64,000 bases of DNA from assembly GCA_947311845.1 (NCBI GenBank), contig CAMZMU010000059.1, positions 34,791,777 to 34,855,776 of the forward strand, written 5' to 3'. Below, piece after piece: positions 25,043 to 37,240 of this stretch. The notes beneath the pieces were generated by a model that saw nothing but the letters and a program-made list of their open reading frames with translations, was not told where the DNA came from and made no database searches. Position 1 is the stretch's first letter, and each line of letters begins with the position of its first letter. This DNA is from Poa pratensis (lineage: Eukaryota; Streptophyta; Magnoliopsida; Poales; Poaceae). The translations under genes and the position numbers were made by a program.

Positions 25043-26990
25043 AATCTAGTTTTTATTGTCTGGTGCGCACAGCTGCCTGATTACCCTGACTGTATTCTTC
25101 TGTCATTTCGGTATGTTGATGATTGGAACTGGTCTCGATGTTTGCCATGTGCATGCATTTGCTAGAAATCCTGTTTTTAACTGATGTTTCGCTTGTCATT
25201 TGACTGACATCACGTATAACGATGAATATTTCTTAACTGCTGCCTGATGGGTAAGTAAGAAATGTTGTTTGCTTCTTCTTTGCTTGTATTTTTCACATGT
25301 ATGAGTCAGATCTCATAATGACTGGATTCTGATTTCTTGTCCGTCTATTCTTCAGAGTTTGTTGTGTGTAATGGTTTCTCAGACTGCAATGAGTGCACCA
25401 TCCTGATCGGGTTACAAATATAATTATTTGTAGCAAAAAAGACAAAGAAAAAAAACAGTAATCAAGGTTATCCAACATTTTTTTTAATAAAGAAACACCA
25501 AATATCACACGAGCAAGCGCACACAATTATTCGTACACACTTTCACGCTTGCGGAGGTGGACAACCGGAGGTGGATGACACAAGCACGACGCCCCGGGTG
25601 TACCGAGCGAGAGGGGTACAAAGCGAGCTCGAACCCCACCGCCTCGCGCGAGGGAGGCTCAGCGCGAGGTTGACCCCTCGCCAAACCATCGTGAGGGCGA
25701 GCTCAGCGGCGGTGGTGCGTGGAGCTCTTCTCTAGCAAAAATCAGGTCAGTGAAGGGGCATTGGGGCTGCGGGCCGACGGTGTCAATGGAGGCGCGAGGT
25801 CGGTGACACGACATGAGAGGAGGGGAATTTCATGGAGAGCCGTTTGCTCTTCCGCGCAGTGGATAAGAAGGAAGATGTTTGCCCATAAAAAAAAATAAGA
25901 AGGAAGATGTTAGGTTTTGGGACCTCCTATTTAGAGGGGATATGCGAAAATGAGTCTCCAAAAGAAAATAGGGATTGAGAGTTATTTAGAGGGGGTCTCG
26001 TGCACCATTTACATCTGTTTTTGGCACTGTGACCCTTTTTTGGGATTAAGATTGCTTATAAGGGTCCCGGTGGAGATGCTCTGACATAGGTGGGCATCAA
26101 CATGGTGCGGTGCTAGTATTTTTTTATCTGGATTCTCGTATTTTCCTTTTAGTATGCATTGGATATTGCACCAGGTTACGAAACCTTTGGTCCCTCATTT
26201 ATGTCTTTCATTGGCCATGTTTTAAATAGTAGTCGGACAAGTTGAACATAAAACATTTTAGCAACCGTCGAACATAAAGATGCCTCCGTTCTTGCAATAA
26301 CAAAAGAGTATATCACGCCCTTATTCCACAAGAACGAAAGCACCTTTCGCCATCAAATATGGTTGCTTAGGGATTGGAGCCGATAGCAAATCTATGGTGA
26401 ACACTCTTTGCCTATCCAATCACAGTTCTGGATCTGGGTGATTGTCTAAAACATAGGCATAAATGGCTGTTTTTCCCGAGTTTTAAACAACTGCTACGCT
26501 AAAAATAATAAGATGGTTCTAGGGTAAGGGTTCGCTTTCGCTGATCGGCGCCAGCCTGCTGTGAACCCCCATTGCGACTATAAAGCAATCAAAGATAAGA
26601 TCTTGACGATCTTCACTGCATGAGACTAGACTTGACTCAAGCCTGAATCGTCCCATCTATCCTCTTGAGGAGACGCGACAACTTACATAATAGGCTGTCC
26701 AAGAACTGCTCAAATCCTTCACAAAACTCTTTTGGCTTAGCTCTCAAATTCAGCGTAACATATTTTATCCGTCCTGCAAGATACCTATTCTAAGTAATAA
26801 CATAGAGTATATAAACGTGACAACTTTGTAATATGTTGTCAAATAACCTGATATTGCTGAAATTTTTCACAAAACTCTTTTGGGTTAGCCTTCAAATGCT
26901 CAATATACAAGATCGTGCTGGGCCACGGAAGCCCAGAACACACATCGTGACGAAAAGGGTTTATGCAGATCTACGCACCCTCCTTCCTTC
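25043..26990. other. Intergenic spacer between the PWWP paralogues
   Basis: No gene found. It holds a 26-bp direct repeat (ttcacaaaactcttttgg at about 26717 and 26867). Near 26065-26083 it contains GGTGGAGATGCTCTGA, which resembles a PIF/Harbinger terminal repeat, but I could not find a partner end. Confidence 0.5.
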
Positions 26991-27439
26991 CTTGTCTCAA
27001 AATAAAGGAGTTGAAATTGAAAGCCTTCCCGATCAGATCAGATCCTCTCTCGGCTCTCGCCCATCACCCCACCACCACCGTAACGCACGGCACGCACACC
27101 CTGCTGCTGCTGGAGCACGCGACTAGCTCAGCAGAGCTCTCTCTCGTTAGGGCGCACACTCTCTCCCCGTTCGCTCCCGCATCCATCCGGCTCCGTCCGC
27201 CATCTCCGTCGCCTCCTCCTCCGCGCTCGCCTCCGGTCCCGTCTCCGCCTCCGCCGCCCTCCTCTTCCCCGCGCGCGCCAGGTAAATTCCCGAGCCCCCG
27301 TGCTGATCCGCCCCCCGCCTAGGGTTTCGCCCCCCGCGGCTCGCCCCCCCAGATCGAGCCGAGGCGGGGGGAATTTTCCTCCGAGCTGCTCCGCTGATTT
27401 TCCCGCTTGCAAATCCTCCAGATTCCTCGCCTTGCTCCG

Positions 27440-27811
27440 ATGAGCTCGAGCCCTGTGGCCGTCGCGGCCTCGGATCCGGGCGAGCCGAAGCGGGAACGGG
27501 CGAGCTCGGGACCCGCGGGAGATTCCGATGTGACCATGACGGAAGCCTCGGAGGAGGCGCCTGGTGCTGCTGCTGAGGTGAAGGAGGAGGGGGTGCGGCT
27601 GCGGGGGGTGGCGTCGTGCTGACAGCGGCGGATGGTGTTCGAGAAGAGGAGGCGGCTGCGGTGGCTGATCCGCTGTACGCCACGGAGGCAGCTGGCATGG
27701 TCGTTGCACGGGAGCTCGATGGAAGAGATAGCGGCGACAATTTGGAAGCAGAAGCTGGAGCCTTGGCAGGCCAGACGGAGAGGAAGCCGGTTCCAGCAGG
27801 AGATTTTGCCG
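27440..27811 (+). other. 5' coding part of PWWP copy B, frame-broken
   Basis: The ATG at 27440 opens an N-terminus (MSSSPVAVAASDPGEPK...) that stops at 27622. The other frame over the same exon (…LTAADGVREEEAAAVADPLYATEAAG) runs to the donor at 27812 and joins the PWWP exon in phase. Adding one base to the G5 run at 27589-27593 would fuse the two into a continuous acidic N-terminus like that of copy A. As given, the first usable in-frame ATG is 27697. Confidence 0.6.
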
Positions 27812-30200
27812 GTAAGGAGGCTCCGGTCACTTACATGTGCTGCTTACTTCTAGCTTCCATTGCCAAATAGTAATACTCTGTAACTCTCCATTTCAGAACC
27901 CAGTGAACTCGAGGAAAACCACGTCGATGCGACCCTTGTGGTAGGAGATGAGAACGGAGTGGTGCATTTCGATGAGGGAACACAGGATGGGGAACCGGCG
28001 AGTGCCGTTCAGTGTGCCAGATACTCCCTTCCTCCTCTTGACAACCAAGACGGTTTCCGAGTCTCTGATCTTGTCTGGGCCAAAGTGAAGAGTCACCCTT
28101 GGTGGCCTGGCGAGATTTTCGACCCTTCGAATGCGTCCGAGTTGGCGCTGAAGCACCAGAAGAAGGGTAGTCGTTTGGTCGCGTATTTCGGTGACAACAG
28201 TTTTGCCTGGTGCGACGAGTCCCAGTTGAAGCCTTTTGTGACAAACTATTCGCAGATGGAGAAGCAGAGCAGTGCAGATGCCTTTGTCGGTTCTGTTAAT
28301 TATGCGCTTGAGGAGCTTTCGAGGCGGATCTTGTCGGGGATGAGCTGTTCTTGTCTGCCAGAAGAGCTCTCTGACAATGGGATGTCGTATATGGTTGAGA
28401 ATGCTGGGCTCAAGGATGGAGTGACTTGCTCATCAGTTAACCGGGATGAGATCTTGACAAGTTTTAGTCCAGAAAGCCTTCTTCATTATATTAAGTCGCT
28501 GGCTCTACTCCCTGGCCAAGGTGGTGATCTGCTGGAGTTAGTGATAGCTTGTTCTCAACTTACATCTCTCTATCGATCTAAGGGATGCCCTGAACTTGCA
28601 TCGTTCCAGACTGGCAGTGCATGGGTTGAGGATGTTGTGGATTCATCTCCGACCGATAATGTAATTGTTGAGGAAGTTGTCGTTACTGAAGTGCCTCCTA
28701 GCGAAGTCAAACCCAAAAGAGGACGGGGGAGACCTCGTAAACACAGGCCTGAGGATAGCTTGAAGGGCACCTCCAGTCTGTCCAGTACTAATGCTTCTTA
28801 TAACACTCCACAAAGTGTTAAGGACTTTGATAAGAAAAGGAGTCTTGAGTCGTTAGAAGATTCAGGCACAAAATCACCAACTGCAGCTTTTGGCGGTTCT
28901 TTCAAGATTGGGGAGTGCATTCGGCGAGCTGCAAACCAGCTGACAGGATCTTCGTCCGTTGTGAAGTCTCAGAATGAACCAGCAGTTTATAAAAATACCG
29001 CTGAAGCAGAGAATGCAGAATTTGATGTCTCCAGTGATGATGCTGCGAATGAACTCACTGTGGAGAAGTGCGCAAAGAGAAGACGCCTGCATAGGCATCT
29101 TATTGCGGACCCCAAGGAGTTATTCTCACAGCTCTGCTCAGTTGCCGTAGAGCCAATGGACAGATATGATTTCTCACCACTGATAATTAGCTACTTCAGT
29201 GATTACAGGAATTATATTGTCTCGGCTACTACGGAAGCAAACGTTATCAACGTTATCGAAAAAACTGCATTAAAGAGGGGGAGAAAGAAGAAGGTTTTAC
29301 CTTCTCCCGAGCTAGAGACTACTGATCATATGACTACTGATCATATGCAGGACTCCTACTGGTCTGGTTTGAGTTTGCATGATCATCCGATTCATAGCCT
29401 CAAAAGAGCTGCTACCAACACGAGACCAAGGCGTAAGCGCAAGTCATTATATGACACAGATTCGCCGTCTGTACAGCCTGAAGAGGTGGCTCCTAAGAAA
29501 CAGATACAAGTGATAGAAAGATCAATTATCCACGTCGACGAAAAGATAGTCGACGAGTGGAAGCCCACTGCACTTGTTTTAAGCTTTGCCAGGTCTACTG
29601 CTCTTCCCTCAGAAACTGATCTGATCAAGATATTTGGTCGCTATGGGCCACTGAAAGAATCAGAAACTGAAGTGCAAAAGAACACAAATACTGTTAAAAT
29701 TGTCTTCAAGAAGCGTGCTGATGCTGAAAGGGCTTTCAGCGTCGCTGGAAAGTATAGCACTTTTGGTCCTTCGCTTCGTAGCTATCGTCTTGTGAATATG
29801 CCGTTTTCTCTAGGAGTATCAGAACCGAGTAAGCCTGAGGCGCGCCTTGGAGATCATGGCCCGAAGGCTCCTGGTAAACACTCCTGTTTATATTTTAAAT
29901 AAAAGTTAGTTCACAACTTCAACAATATTGCATGCTTAAACCATGTGATGATATGTCTTTTCTCTAGGTCCAAATAAGCCCGAACTTTCACTGGATACTC
30001 TCAAAGTTAATCAGGTCGACAAAACTGAGAAAGTTGAAGCTGTAAAAGCATCATCAGGTGAACAAGATGAGACCATCAAGAAAACATGCCAAGCTGAACC
30101 TGTAAAAGAATCATCGGTGAACAAGTTGAGACCGTCAAGCAAGCTTGCCAACCTGAAGCTGACATGGTCAAGAAAACAGGACAAATTGATGCTGAGCTAA
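27697..30200 (+). CDS. PWWP-domain chromatin protein with AT-hook and RRM-like domain (copy B)
   Basis: As the sequence stands: exons 27697-27811, 27897-29873, 29968-30200 (GT-AG, 775 codons with stop). The large second exon is intact and encodes the PWWP domain (DLVWAKVKSHPWWPGEIF), a shared SPESLLHYIKSLALLPGQGG block, an AT-hook (KRGRGRPRK), basic patches (KKCAKRRR-like, KRGRKKK) and the RRM-like fold (TALVLSFARS...TVKIVFKKRADAERAFS). It has an extra segment between AT-hook and RRM (GSFKIGECIRRAANQLTG) that copy A lacks. Same presumed role as copy A: nuclear chromatin reader. Exon 3 leaves the paralogous frame near 30113 (TCATCGGTGAAC against an upstream internal TCATCAGGTGAAC), so the predicted end at 30200 is probably artificial. 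The real start may be 27440. Confidence 0.82.
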
Positions 30201-31464
30201 CTGGCCCATCTGACCAAACTGCAACAGTTGCACATAGTGCGCAAGCTAAAACAATTGGCCAGGAGTCATCTCAACAAGTTAGCACAATGGAGCAAGCTTC
30301 TCAGGATGAAGCGGTGCTTAAAGATCATTCAGAGATCGTCCTGTCTGGAGCTGCAACTGGAGCAGTTCAGGTAGTTGGTGCGATCGAACCAGCCAGAGAG
30401 GAACCTCGAAAGAAGAATGCCAAAAGAGTAACGGGGCTGATACTGGGAAGGAAGTTCCAGAAGAAACTAGGGTACCTATGGAGTTGCAAGCTCAAATTTT
30501 TACTGAAAAACCAGTGGCACAAGATGGAGCTGAGCAAACAATGGAAATTCAAGCTCCAAAAGAAGCATCAGTTGAAATTCCTTGTAATGTGAAGTTGGAA
30601 AATAAAGCTTCAGCTGAAGAACCTGTAGATCAAGTTGCAACTGAGCAAGTCAAAGTTCCATCAATAGAACAAGGGGGCACAACAGCAGAAGCTGACACTG
30701 CTCAAGACCTAACTGAAGCATCAGTCCAAGAAGCTGGGTCAGATAAGCAAATCGTGGAACCCCAAACCGCTGAAGTAGCAGACAAGCAAGTCAGCTGTCC
30801 TGAGCAAACTGTTCAAGTGGAAGATGTAATTGATGCATCACGTGGACAGACCGGTATTGGCAAACAAACTGCGGAAGATATAACTATGGCTGAAGTCAAG
30901 GTTGAGGGAGCTGCCGAGTCGAAAGTCAAAGCACCAGTTGAGAAGACTGTAGAAGATAAAGCTGCTGCCGGAACACTTGGGGATGCTATAGAAGGTAAAA
31001 CTACAACTGTAGCACCAGGTGATGGAATGGGAAACACGGGTGCAGCTGAAGCACTATGTGGGGATGTTGGTGTAGGAGAAGCGACAAGTGATGTACCAGA
31101 TGAGAAAACGGAAAAGGCTACCGCTGAAGCACTAGCTGGTGAGACCACTGAAAAAGGTGAAACTGCAGCGGAAGCACCTGATGCTGAAACTACGACAGCT
31201 GAAAAAACTGCAGAGGGTGTCACTGTTGAAGCACCAGATGAGAAAGCTACGACAGCTGAGAAACCTGTGGAGGATGCCACGGTTGAAGCATCAAATGAGA
31301 AAGCCTCGACAGCCGAGAAGCCCGTGGAGAATGCCAAGGTTGAAGCACCAAATGAGAAAGTTGCAACGGCCGAGAGTTGAAGCGCCAGATGAGAAATCTA
31401 CAGCAGACGCCACAGTTGAGTCAGCTGACGCACAAGTGGGTGGTGTAGCCGAACAGACCCGCTA
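30164..31464 (+). other. Glu/Ala/Thr-rich C-terminal tail of PWWP copy B, frame-broken
   Basis: Three overlapping open frames continue the tail: 30164-30592 (through REEPRKKNAKRVTG), 30478-31380 (MELQAQIFTEK...) and the end frame finishing VGGVAEQTR at 31464. Frame changes fall near 30113, at 30434-30437 (a G4 run) and near 31371, where about 20 bp of a repeat unit is missing. The composition (acidic, Lys/Thr/Ala) continues throughout, so this was one coding exon. Confidence 0.65.
31171..31400 (+). repeat. 57-bp coding minisatellite (19-aa repeat) in the PWWP-B tail
   Basis: Units start at 31171, 31228, 31285 and 31342 with consensus EAPDEKxTTAEKPVEDATV. The fourth is cut short by a deletion that shifts the frame, and a partial fifth (VEAPDEKS) follows. 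Confidence 0.8.
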
Positions 31465-32305
31465 GCTCACGCCGAATTCTTTTTTGTGTTGATATCAGGG
31501 TAATGTGCTCAACCGGTTCCTCCCATCTGGATGTTGTGTTTTGTATAGGAAAACAGGAGTCTGACTCTAGCGTCGTGGTGCAATTAGGTTAGCTAGCGCA
31601 TTAGCATATTTGGCACCTTCCATATATTCACATCCGTCTAGTTGCCTTGGAAGCACACTTATTGGTGTAATCATAAACAAAGTTGCTGCGGAACTTTGGT
31701 GCAGCTTCCATTGGGTTTTAGTGTCGTGAATCAGGTTGGCAAAGCCATGTTCTTTCCAATATTTTTAGTGTGGTCAGTCTGCTGGGATGTCATAATTTCT
31801 TGTATTATTAATTGTCATTTGTAAACTGGCTGTGTTCAGGAGCTTGTTTCTCCCTTTTCGATCACGGTTCATGTATTTACCGTCATAATTTAACCTTTGC
31901 CATGTTATTTATGTGCCATTAAGCCGATTCGCACGCCATCCTGCGAGTTGGCGCAGCAGTACATGTCTAGTTTCTCATAATTTGGAATAATGGGCTGGAT
32001 TTCAGTCTGAAGCTCTGCGCATACTCTGGTTGGAGTCGATGGGCTGGAAATTTTTGGTTGGTTTGGAGCCTCACGGTCACAGGGATGGTCCTGATGGAAA
32101 TAGTTGGTTGCTTAAGCTAGCAGCAGTGGGTGTGCGCTGTATGTGGTTCAGAAGTTTTCTGCCCCTTTTCTTTCATGTGCTGTTGTGGATGTGTTACACC
32201 AAATTGTACCGATAATCCTTAGCAACACCGGCAGTGTGAGCATCTTACTCACCTACAGGCTAGAGCCACAGAACACAGGCTAGTCTGTTTAGCTTCACAT
32301 GTATA
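31465..32305. other. 3' flank of PWWP copy B
   Basis: Probable 3' UTR and spacer with T-rich stretches. No other feature seen. Confidence 0.5.
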
Positions 32306-32561
32306 CTACCCCCGTTTGTGAAAATAACGCATATAAATTTCTCTGAAGTAAAACAATGTGAAGTTTGACCAAATTTATAGAAAAAACATCAATAATTATA
32401 TTAATGTTTGCATATACTATGAAAATATATTTACTGATGTGTCTAACAAGATTGATTTGGCATTGTAGACGTTGATAGTGTTTTCTAAATATTTGGTCAA
32501 ACTTCACATGGTTTGACTTTTGATAAATTTTATACGCCTTATTTTACTTAATTGGAGGTAG
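32306..32561. mobile_element. Stowaway-like MITE, 256 bp
   Basis: Inverted ends CTACCCCCGTTTG (left) and CTACCTCCAATTA (right, minus strand), each followed by the related sequence TAA..CGTATAAATTT, flanked by TA on both sides (32304-32305, 32562-32563). An inner inverted pair is TGTGAAGTTTGACCAAAT / ATTTGGTCAAACTTCACA. Size, TA target site and end sequence fit Tc1/mariner-derived Stowaway elements of cereals. Confidence 0.75.
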
Positions 32562-33130
32562 TAGTAGTGAGCCAAGAGTCCTTGAAGGAGGGTTGTTGCA
32601 TTCAAGCACCAGACTGTAAAATGAATTCTTCTCCCGTGGTCTAAGGAGTCTGACAACGAGAGCAACTATTCTCGGAATTTGATACAACTAGTTTAGGCCA
32701 AAATACAGTGGATGTATGACAAATCAAGTGTATATCATTTATCCTCCCCCAAGACAAATCATATGGAACCAAATGACGGCCAAAGGCCAAATTGTTAAAT
32801 TATCATAAATATACAACAGACAACAAGGATGCTAAACCACAACTGACTCTATTCTCAGGAAAAAGCAATTTACACCTACGAAGCAGACTTGGCACTTCGG
32901 AGCATCAGTACTGGCAGACGAACAAGAGCCTACACGAGCCTAACGGGGGTACTAAGTTCCTTAACTGCTTGGTGCTCTCCAAGAGGTGTATATCAACCAA
33001 CCTGTGTTGGAAATGTATCAACGCATGAGACATAAGAGGGCACAATATCATATAATTCAGTGACCTTGTAGGTCTATGAGGTGAAAAGTACCTTGCAGAG
33101 CAGCAGCTGTCACCGAGAAGGTCCATATCT
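32562..33130. other. Spacer / probable 3' UTR of the NF-YB gene
   Basis: Sequence between the MITE and the NF-YB stop codon. No other gene seen. Confidence 0.45.
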
Positions 33131-36100
33131 TCAGTTTGCGATGTCACCATTATGGTACTGCACAAGGGAAAAGAAATAAAACTATCAGAAATACAGATAG
33201 CAGATGCAAGTACACAATTACAATGATATGTATTCAGTGTTGATGAGGAAGCCAGTTCCACATGCCAAACAAAAACAGATAAATAGTAAATGATATGCTG
33301 AACATCTCACATAGAACATATCCAAAAGTTTTGCATTTCTAAGAGAACAAACACAACTTAGCGGGATGCAACATATTCATGTCCTGATCAAACAAACCTG
33401 GTTTTCTGCAGTATCGACCATCTAATTTTAGATTTCCCAGGCAAGATACAGTGCTTGTGCACAACATGCAGGATGGAAGGGTTAATCTATTAGCTCCTAA
33501 AGTTCCACTTTGTGCAAGATTTTGCAACTCCCTTAAATTTGATTAATTGAAGAAATAAATAAAGATAACATACTAACAGTAAATAGTTCTCTTTTTATTT
33601 CTGTCAGTCACTATTTTTTCCTTACTGGGCTTGGCTAAACAGTACTACTGGTTTTGTATGGAAGTGTTCCTCTCTAGTAGTTATCTTCATTTATAAATCA
33701 TTATATAGTGCAGATACCATAGTGTCAGTATTTAGTAGCATGGGGACATAGACAGTTGGCCACAGCAACAAGATGGTATAGTTATCACAAGATATTTACT
33801 AGAGGAACTGACATTTGTGAAATTACTAGAAGTACTGTAAGCACAGCTTATGCCTAATGATTTGGCATTCCACTAGTGGAGAAGAAACATATTTTCACAA
33901 GATAGCAATTATAGAACAGGCAGGTTTACCATAATTCTTCAAGCTGCTGAGTCTAGAAAAACTACAGCATAGCTAGAAGAGACATCTCACGGGCACCAAC
34001 TATGCCCATTTGCTGCTAGACCCAAGCTAAACATCAAGTTCAGGCCATATTACCTAACCGACTAATACATCATCAAACATATTCAAGATAATCACCTGAG
34101 GTTGCATATAAACCATTCCTTGGTTGTATGCTACTTGGTGGCCCATCTAAAAAGAACGCACGTAGCTCAGTTTTTCAGCAATGCTATAAATAAGAAAGAA
34201 AATGGACATACTAACCCCTTGCACACTTGAGCTAGTTGTTCCTCCATGACCGAGTGCATCCTTTTTAACAGAGCCATCAGCCTTTGATGTTATCTTACTA
34301 TCACCCTGTTAATTATTGACAAAAGGGAGAGATGTCTAGATGAGTCATGTTTGTCACACCTCTGATTTGTATACGCATTATAGTGCAATAAATCAATCAT
34401 GTATCATACCAAATATCCTAGCCCTAGTAAGAAGTAGCTACATGTTAAAGAAGTGTCGTACGGAGCAAAAGAACTTGATTAGCAGTAAGAGAAGCCAAAA
34501 GAACATCCATTAAATGGTCAACACAAAGGGGACTCTTACAAAGTTCTGCTTGAGTAGTTTGCGTTATATATTTAACTTTTCTGCTATGCTGGTAACTTAG
34601 TAAGAAACAGTGCAGACAGCTACAGGAACTACAAAACTTCATAAACAAATCAACTTTAAGCTATACACATATCCAATCCATATAATTAACAATATATCTT
34701 TGCAATTCCGAACTAACAGAATATTGGCTTCCATGATAGATCATATGCCTTCAAGTTTCTGGCATGGTCAGTTCAAATGAGCACAAATGATATACAATCA
34801 CGACAAGGATGGGCTTGGATAGCTTAAAGCCTCAAATTATGAATTTCCAGTGATTTCATCTTCCATTAAAATATCATATTTCAAAAACTGTCTACATGCC
34901 AAGGAGTGCATGAAGCAAACTAGGAGGAATTCATAATAAGGGAGGAACAAATTTAACTTAAACAACAAATCTAATGTACCACATACCTCTATCTGCAATC
35001 AGAAGTAGCAGTCCGTCGAAACAAAGACAACAAGAGAAGTCATTTCAGATGGATAAAGTGGAAGAAAAATTAAGATGAAAAGCATACACTGAACAATGAC
35101 CATGAATAAACTATAAGCTGGTAAGAAGTACTGAACTCTAAGCAAGATTACGTATGACTTATTGCCTTATAAGTAGGATCATAGCTTCAAGCACGGAAAT
35201 TTCAGGAACTTCTGATGCAAAGATGGATCTTTTTATAAGCTCTGAAGTTTTCTTATAAATGTGAGGCCTTAGTATACAGTGTGCATGTATTCAGATGAAT
35301 TATGTTTTAAATCTATAAAATTGGTAACTGGGGTCAAATGATTGGGCCATGGACAAGAGAAAGTAGTGTATGCATGCATGTCTCAGTTCATGCTTACCAT
35401 TTAATAATCTGAAAACAGTATAACAGAGGATTGAAGATATGAATAACAGTAACCGGAAGGATAAAGCAACACATGGTTTAAATACAAGAAGAGAAACAAA
35501 AAGGTTGAATAAATCGATTAGTGCCACAGGCAGTGTGGGTCCTCATCAGTTACCAAGCTGAACTAGGTTATTTCCAACTAAGACTAAGCCAAACCGAGCC
35601 AGTTATTAGCTAATCGTACGGCTAAAGTGACAACAGACGAAAGTGACGATAGTCCTGCCTAACTTGCAAAGCACTAATCCAGCCCAATCATTTGAGCAGA
35701 GCTCCAATTTGGATTTAACAGAACACCTAGATAGGCACGCACCTCTCTGAACTTGTTTAGATAGACCTTGAGGGGTTCGATGTACTCCTCGAAGCCGAGC
35801 GTGGCCATCGCCCAGAGCAAGTCATCGCCGTTGATGGTCTTGCGTTTCTCCCTCTGGCACTTGTCGCTTGCCCTGCAGACAGACAAACATCGACAGGTCA
35901 GCACCGAACAAGCTAACCAACGTTTCTCTATTCAGAGAAACAGAGCAGAGCAGAGGAGCAGGAGAGGCAGGCATACATACTCGCTGGTGATGAAGGAGAT
36001 GAACTCGGAGACGCACTCCTGCACGGTCTCCTTGGCGTCCTTGGCGATCTTGCCGTTGGCCGGGATGGCCTTCTTCATGATGCGGCTGATGTTGGCGATG

Positions 36101-36189
36101 GGCAGGAACCTGTCCTGCTCCCTCACGCCCCCGCCGCCGTCGTCGCCGCTCCCGCCGCCGCCCGGGGGGCTCGTCGGCGCGTCCGACAT
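33131..36189 (-). CDS. NF-YB: NF-YB (HAP3) histone-fold subunit of the CCAAT-binding factor
   Basis: Six exons, GT-AG: 35981-36189, 35743-35872, 34987-34992 (6 nt), 34216-34305, 34096-34146, 33131-33157; 170 aa. Starts [13 protein letters not shown], then the conserved core [19 protein letters not shown]...[25 protein letters not shown], and ends [15 protein letters not shown] dimerises with NF-YC through the histone fold and, with NF-YA, binds CCAAT promoters in the nucleus. The core has Lys in AKDAKE where LEC1-type NF-YBs have Asp, so this is a non-LEC1 member of the NF-YB2/3 type. The start was chosen at MSDAP because the family begins there; an upstream in-frame ATG at 36234 would add 15 residues but lies across a likely 5'-UTR intron. 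No frameshift is needed. The chain passes from KFRE through the micro-exon (IE) to GDSK. Confidence 0.93.
34987..34992 (-). other. 6-nt micro-exon of the NF-YB gene
   Basis: ATAGAG (Ile-Glu) between a strong pyrimidine-rich acceptor ending GATTGCAG (34993-35000) and donor GTATGT (34981-34986). Without it the conserved REMEGDSK-type stretch would lack two residues. With it, FRE-IE-GDSK matches family spacing and keeps phase 0. Confidence 0.75.
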
Positions 36190-36207
36190 CCGGTCCTCCT
36201 CCTCCTG

Positions 36208-36474
36208 CACCCCAGATCCGTCAGCTCGCCGCACCGAACCCTAGCCCCCATCTTCCAGAAGAGGCGGGAAGGTCGAAGAGATGGAGGCGTACCTTATATA
36301 GCCGTAGAGCGAGGGAGAGGAAGGAAGGTGGTGGCGGGAGGGAATGGCGGGGAATGGAGGCGCGGCGAGTGGGAGATCCGACGCTGGAGAAGAGACGGCG
36401 GCGCAGGCGGGTGCGATTCGTTTGGGGGAGGGCCGTCCACTATCCAGGCCGTTCGTCGGAGGCTTTATAAATAG
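36208..36474 (-). promoter_or_regulatory. NF-YB core promoter and leader
   Basis: Two TATA-like sites on the minus strand: TATTTATAAAG (about 36464-36474) and TATATAAG (36293-36300). If the upstream one is used, AAG|GTACGC near 36290 and GGTGCAG|GAGG near 36208 could bound a short 5'-UTR intron. Confidence 0.45.
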
Positions 36475-37240
36475 ACTTGGCGTCTGGCGCACCGTGGACC
36501 CGGTCTAGGGTGGTGCTGCTGCCGCGCTGAGATTCAGGATTTTGGCGCTTACTGATGACGGTTTGCAATTGCAAGCACGTGGGTTTTTACCCGAGTGTCA
36601 CGAGAAGAGAAACGCACGCCAACACTGGGATGGAGGTACAGCAAAACTGCTATGGTGTCATCAATAGGGTCGGACTATACAAATGAAACGTAGTTATCAC
36701 CAATTCACCATAGACGTGACGTGTCTATGTGTGGTTGAGTTATTTGCACAAATGTAGTTTCTAAAACTTGAGATTTTTTAGGCCACAATTAGGGCTCCTT
36801 CTGATTCATAGGATAGGAACACTGTAGCACTATGAAACTTATAGAATTGGGATGCCATGTCTAGTTGAATCATGTGAAGAGAATTCTCTTTGATTGTGGT
36901 GAAGAAATTTTCCATGAGGCACAACCTCATGTTATTTTCCTATAAAGTTTACACTACAACATTTTTATGAAATTAACTTCCCTTAAAAAAGGGAGATAGA
37001 TGGAGGGACGACGATGGAAAACGATTCTATTATGTCGCGTTATAAACTCCTAGCGTCGGATGCCTCCCGCCCTGAGCACACCATCCTATTTGTTTACATG
37101 CCCTTATCTCCTTTGGTGCTCTCAGAAACGTGTTGGCCTTTCATTATTTTTTCGTCGCCCTCTTCTTCTATGCACCCGTTATTCGGCTCTTCTACTCTAA
37201 AACCATTATTTCTCTATCCACCATACATCACCACAAATGT
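36475..37240. other. Spacer with a possible Tourist-like MITE fragment
   Basis: From about 36793, AGGGCTCCTTCTGATTCATAGGA resembles the terminal repeat of Tourist/Harbinger MITEs. No matching right end was found, so at most a fragment. Nothing else seen. Confidence 0.35.

Noticed and set aside
26060..26085. A second PIF/Harbinger element or MITE ending in GGAGATGCTCT
   Set aside because: Only one end was found; no matching inverted partner or target duplication could be located.
27147..27830. Minus-strand ORFs of 193 and 227 codons at the PWWP-B 5' end
   Set aside because: Antisense to the GC-rich leader and first exon of PWWP-B; low-complexity Pro/Arg/Ser product.
30813..31337. 174-codon minus-strand ORF
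   Set aside because: Antisense of the Glu/Ala/Thr repeat tail of PWWP-B.
35300..35527. 75-codon minus-strand ORF
   Set aside because: Lies in an NF-YB intron, with no splice or homology support.
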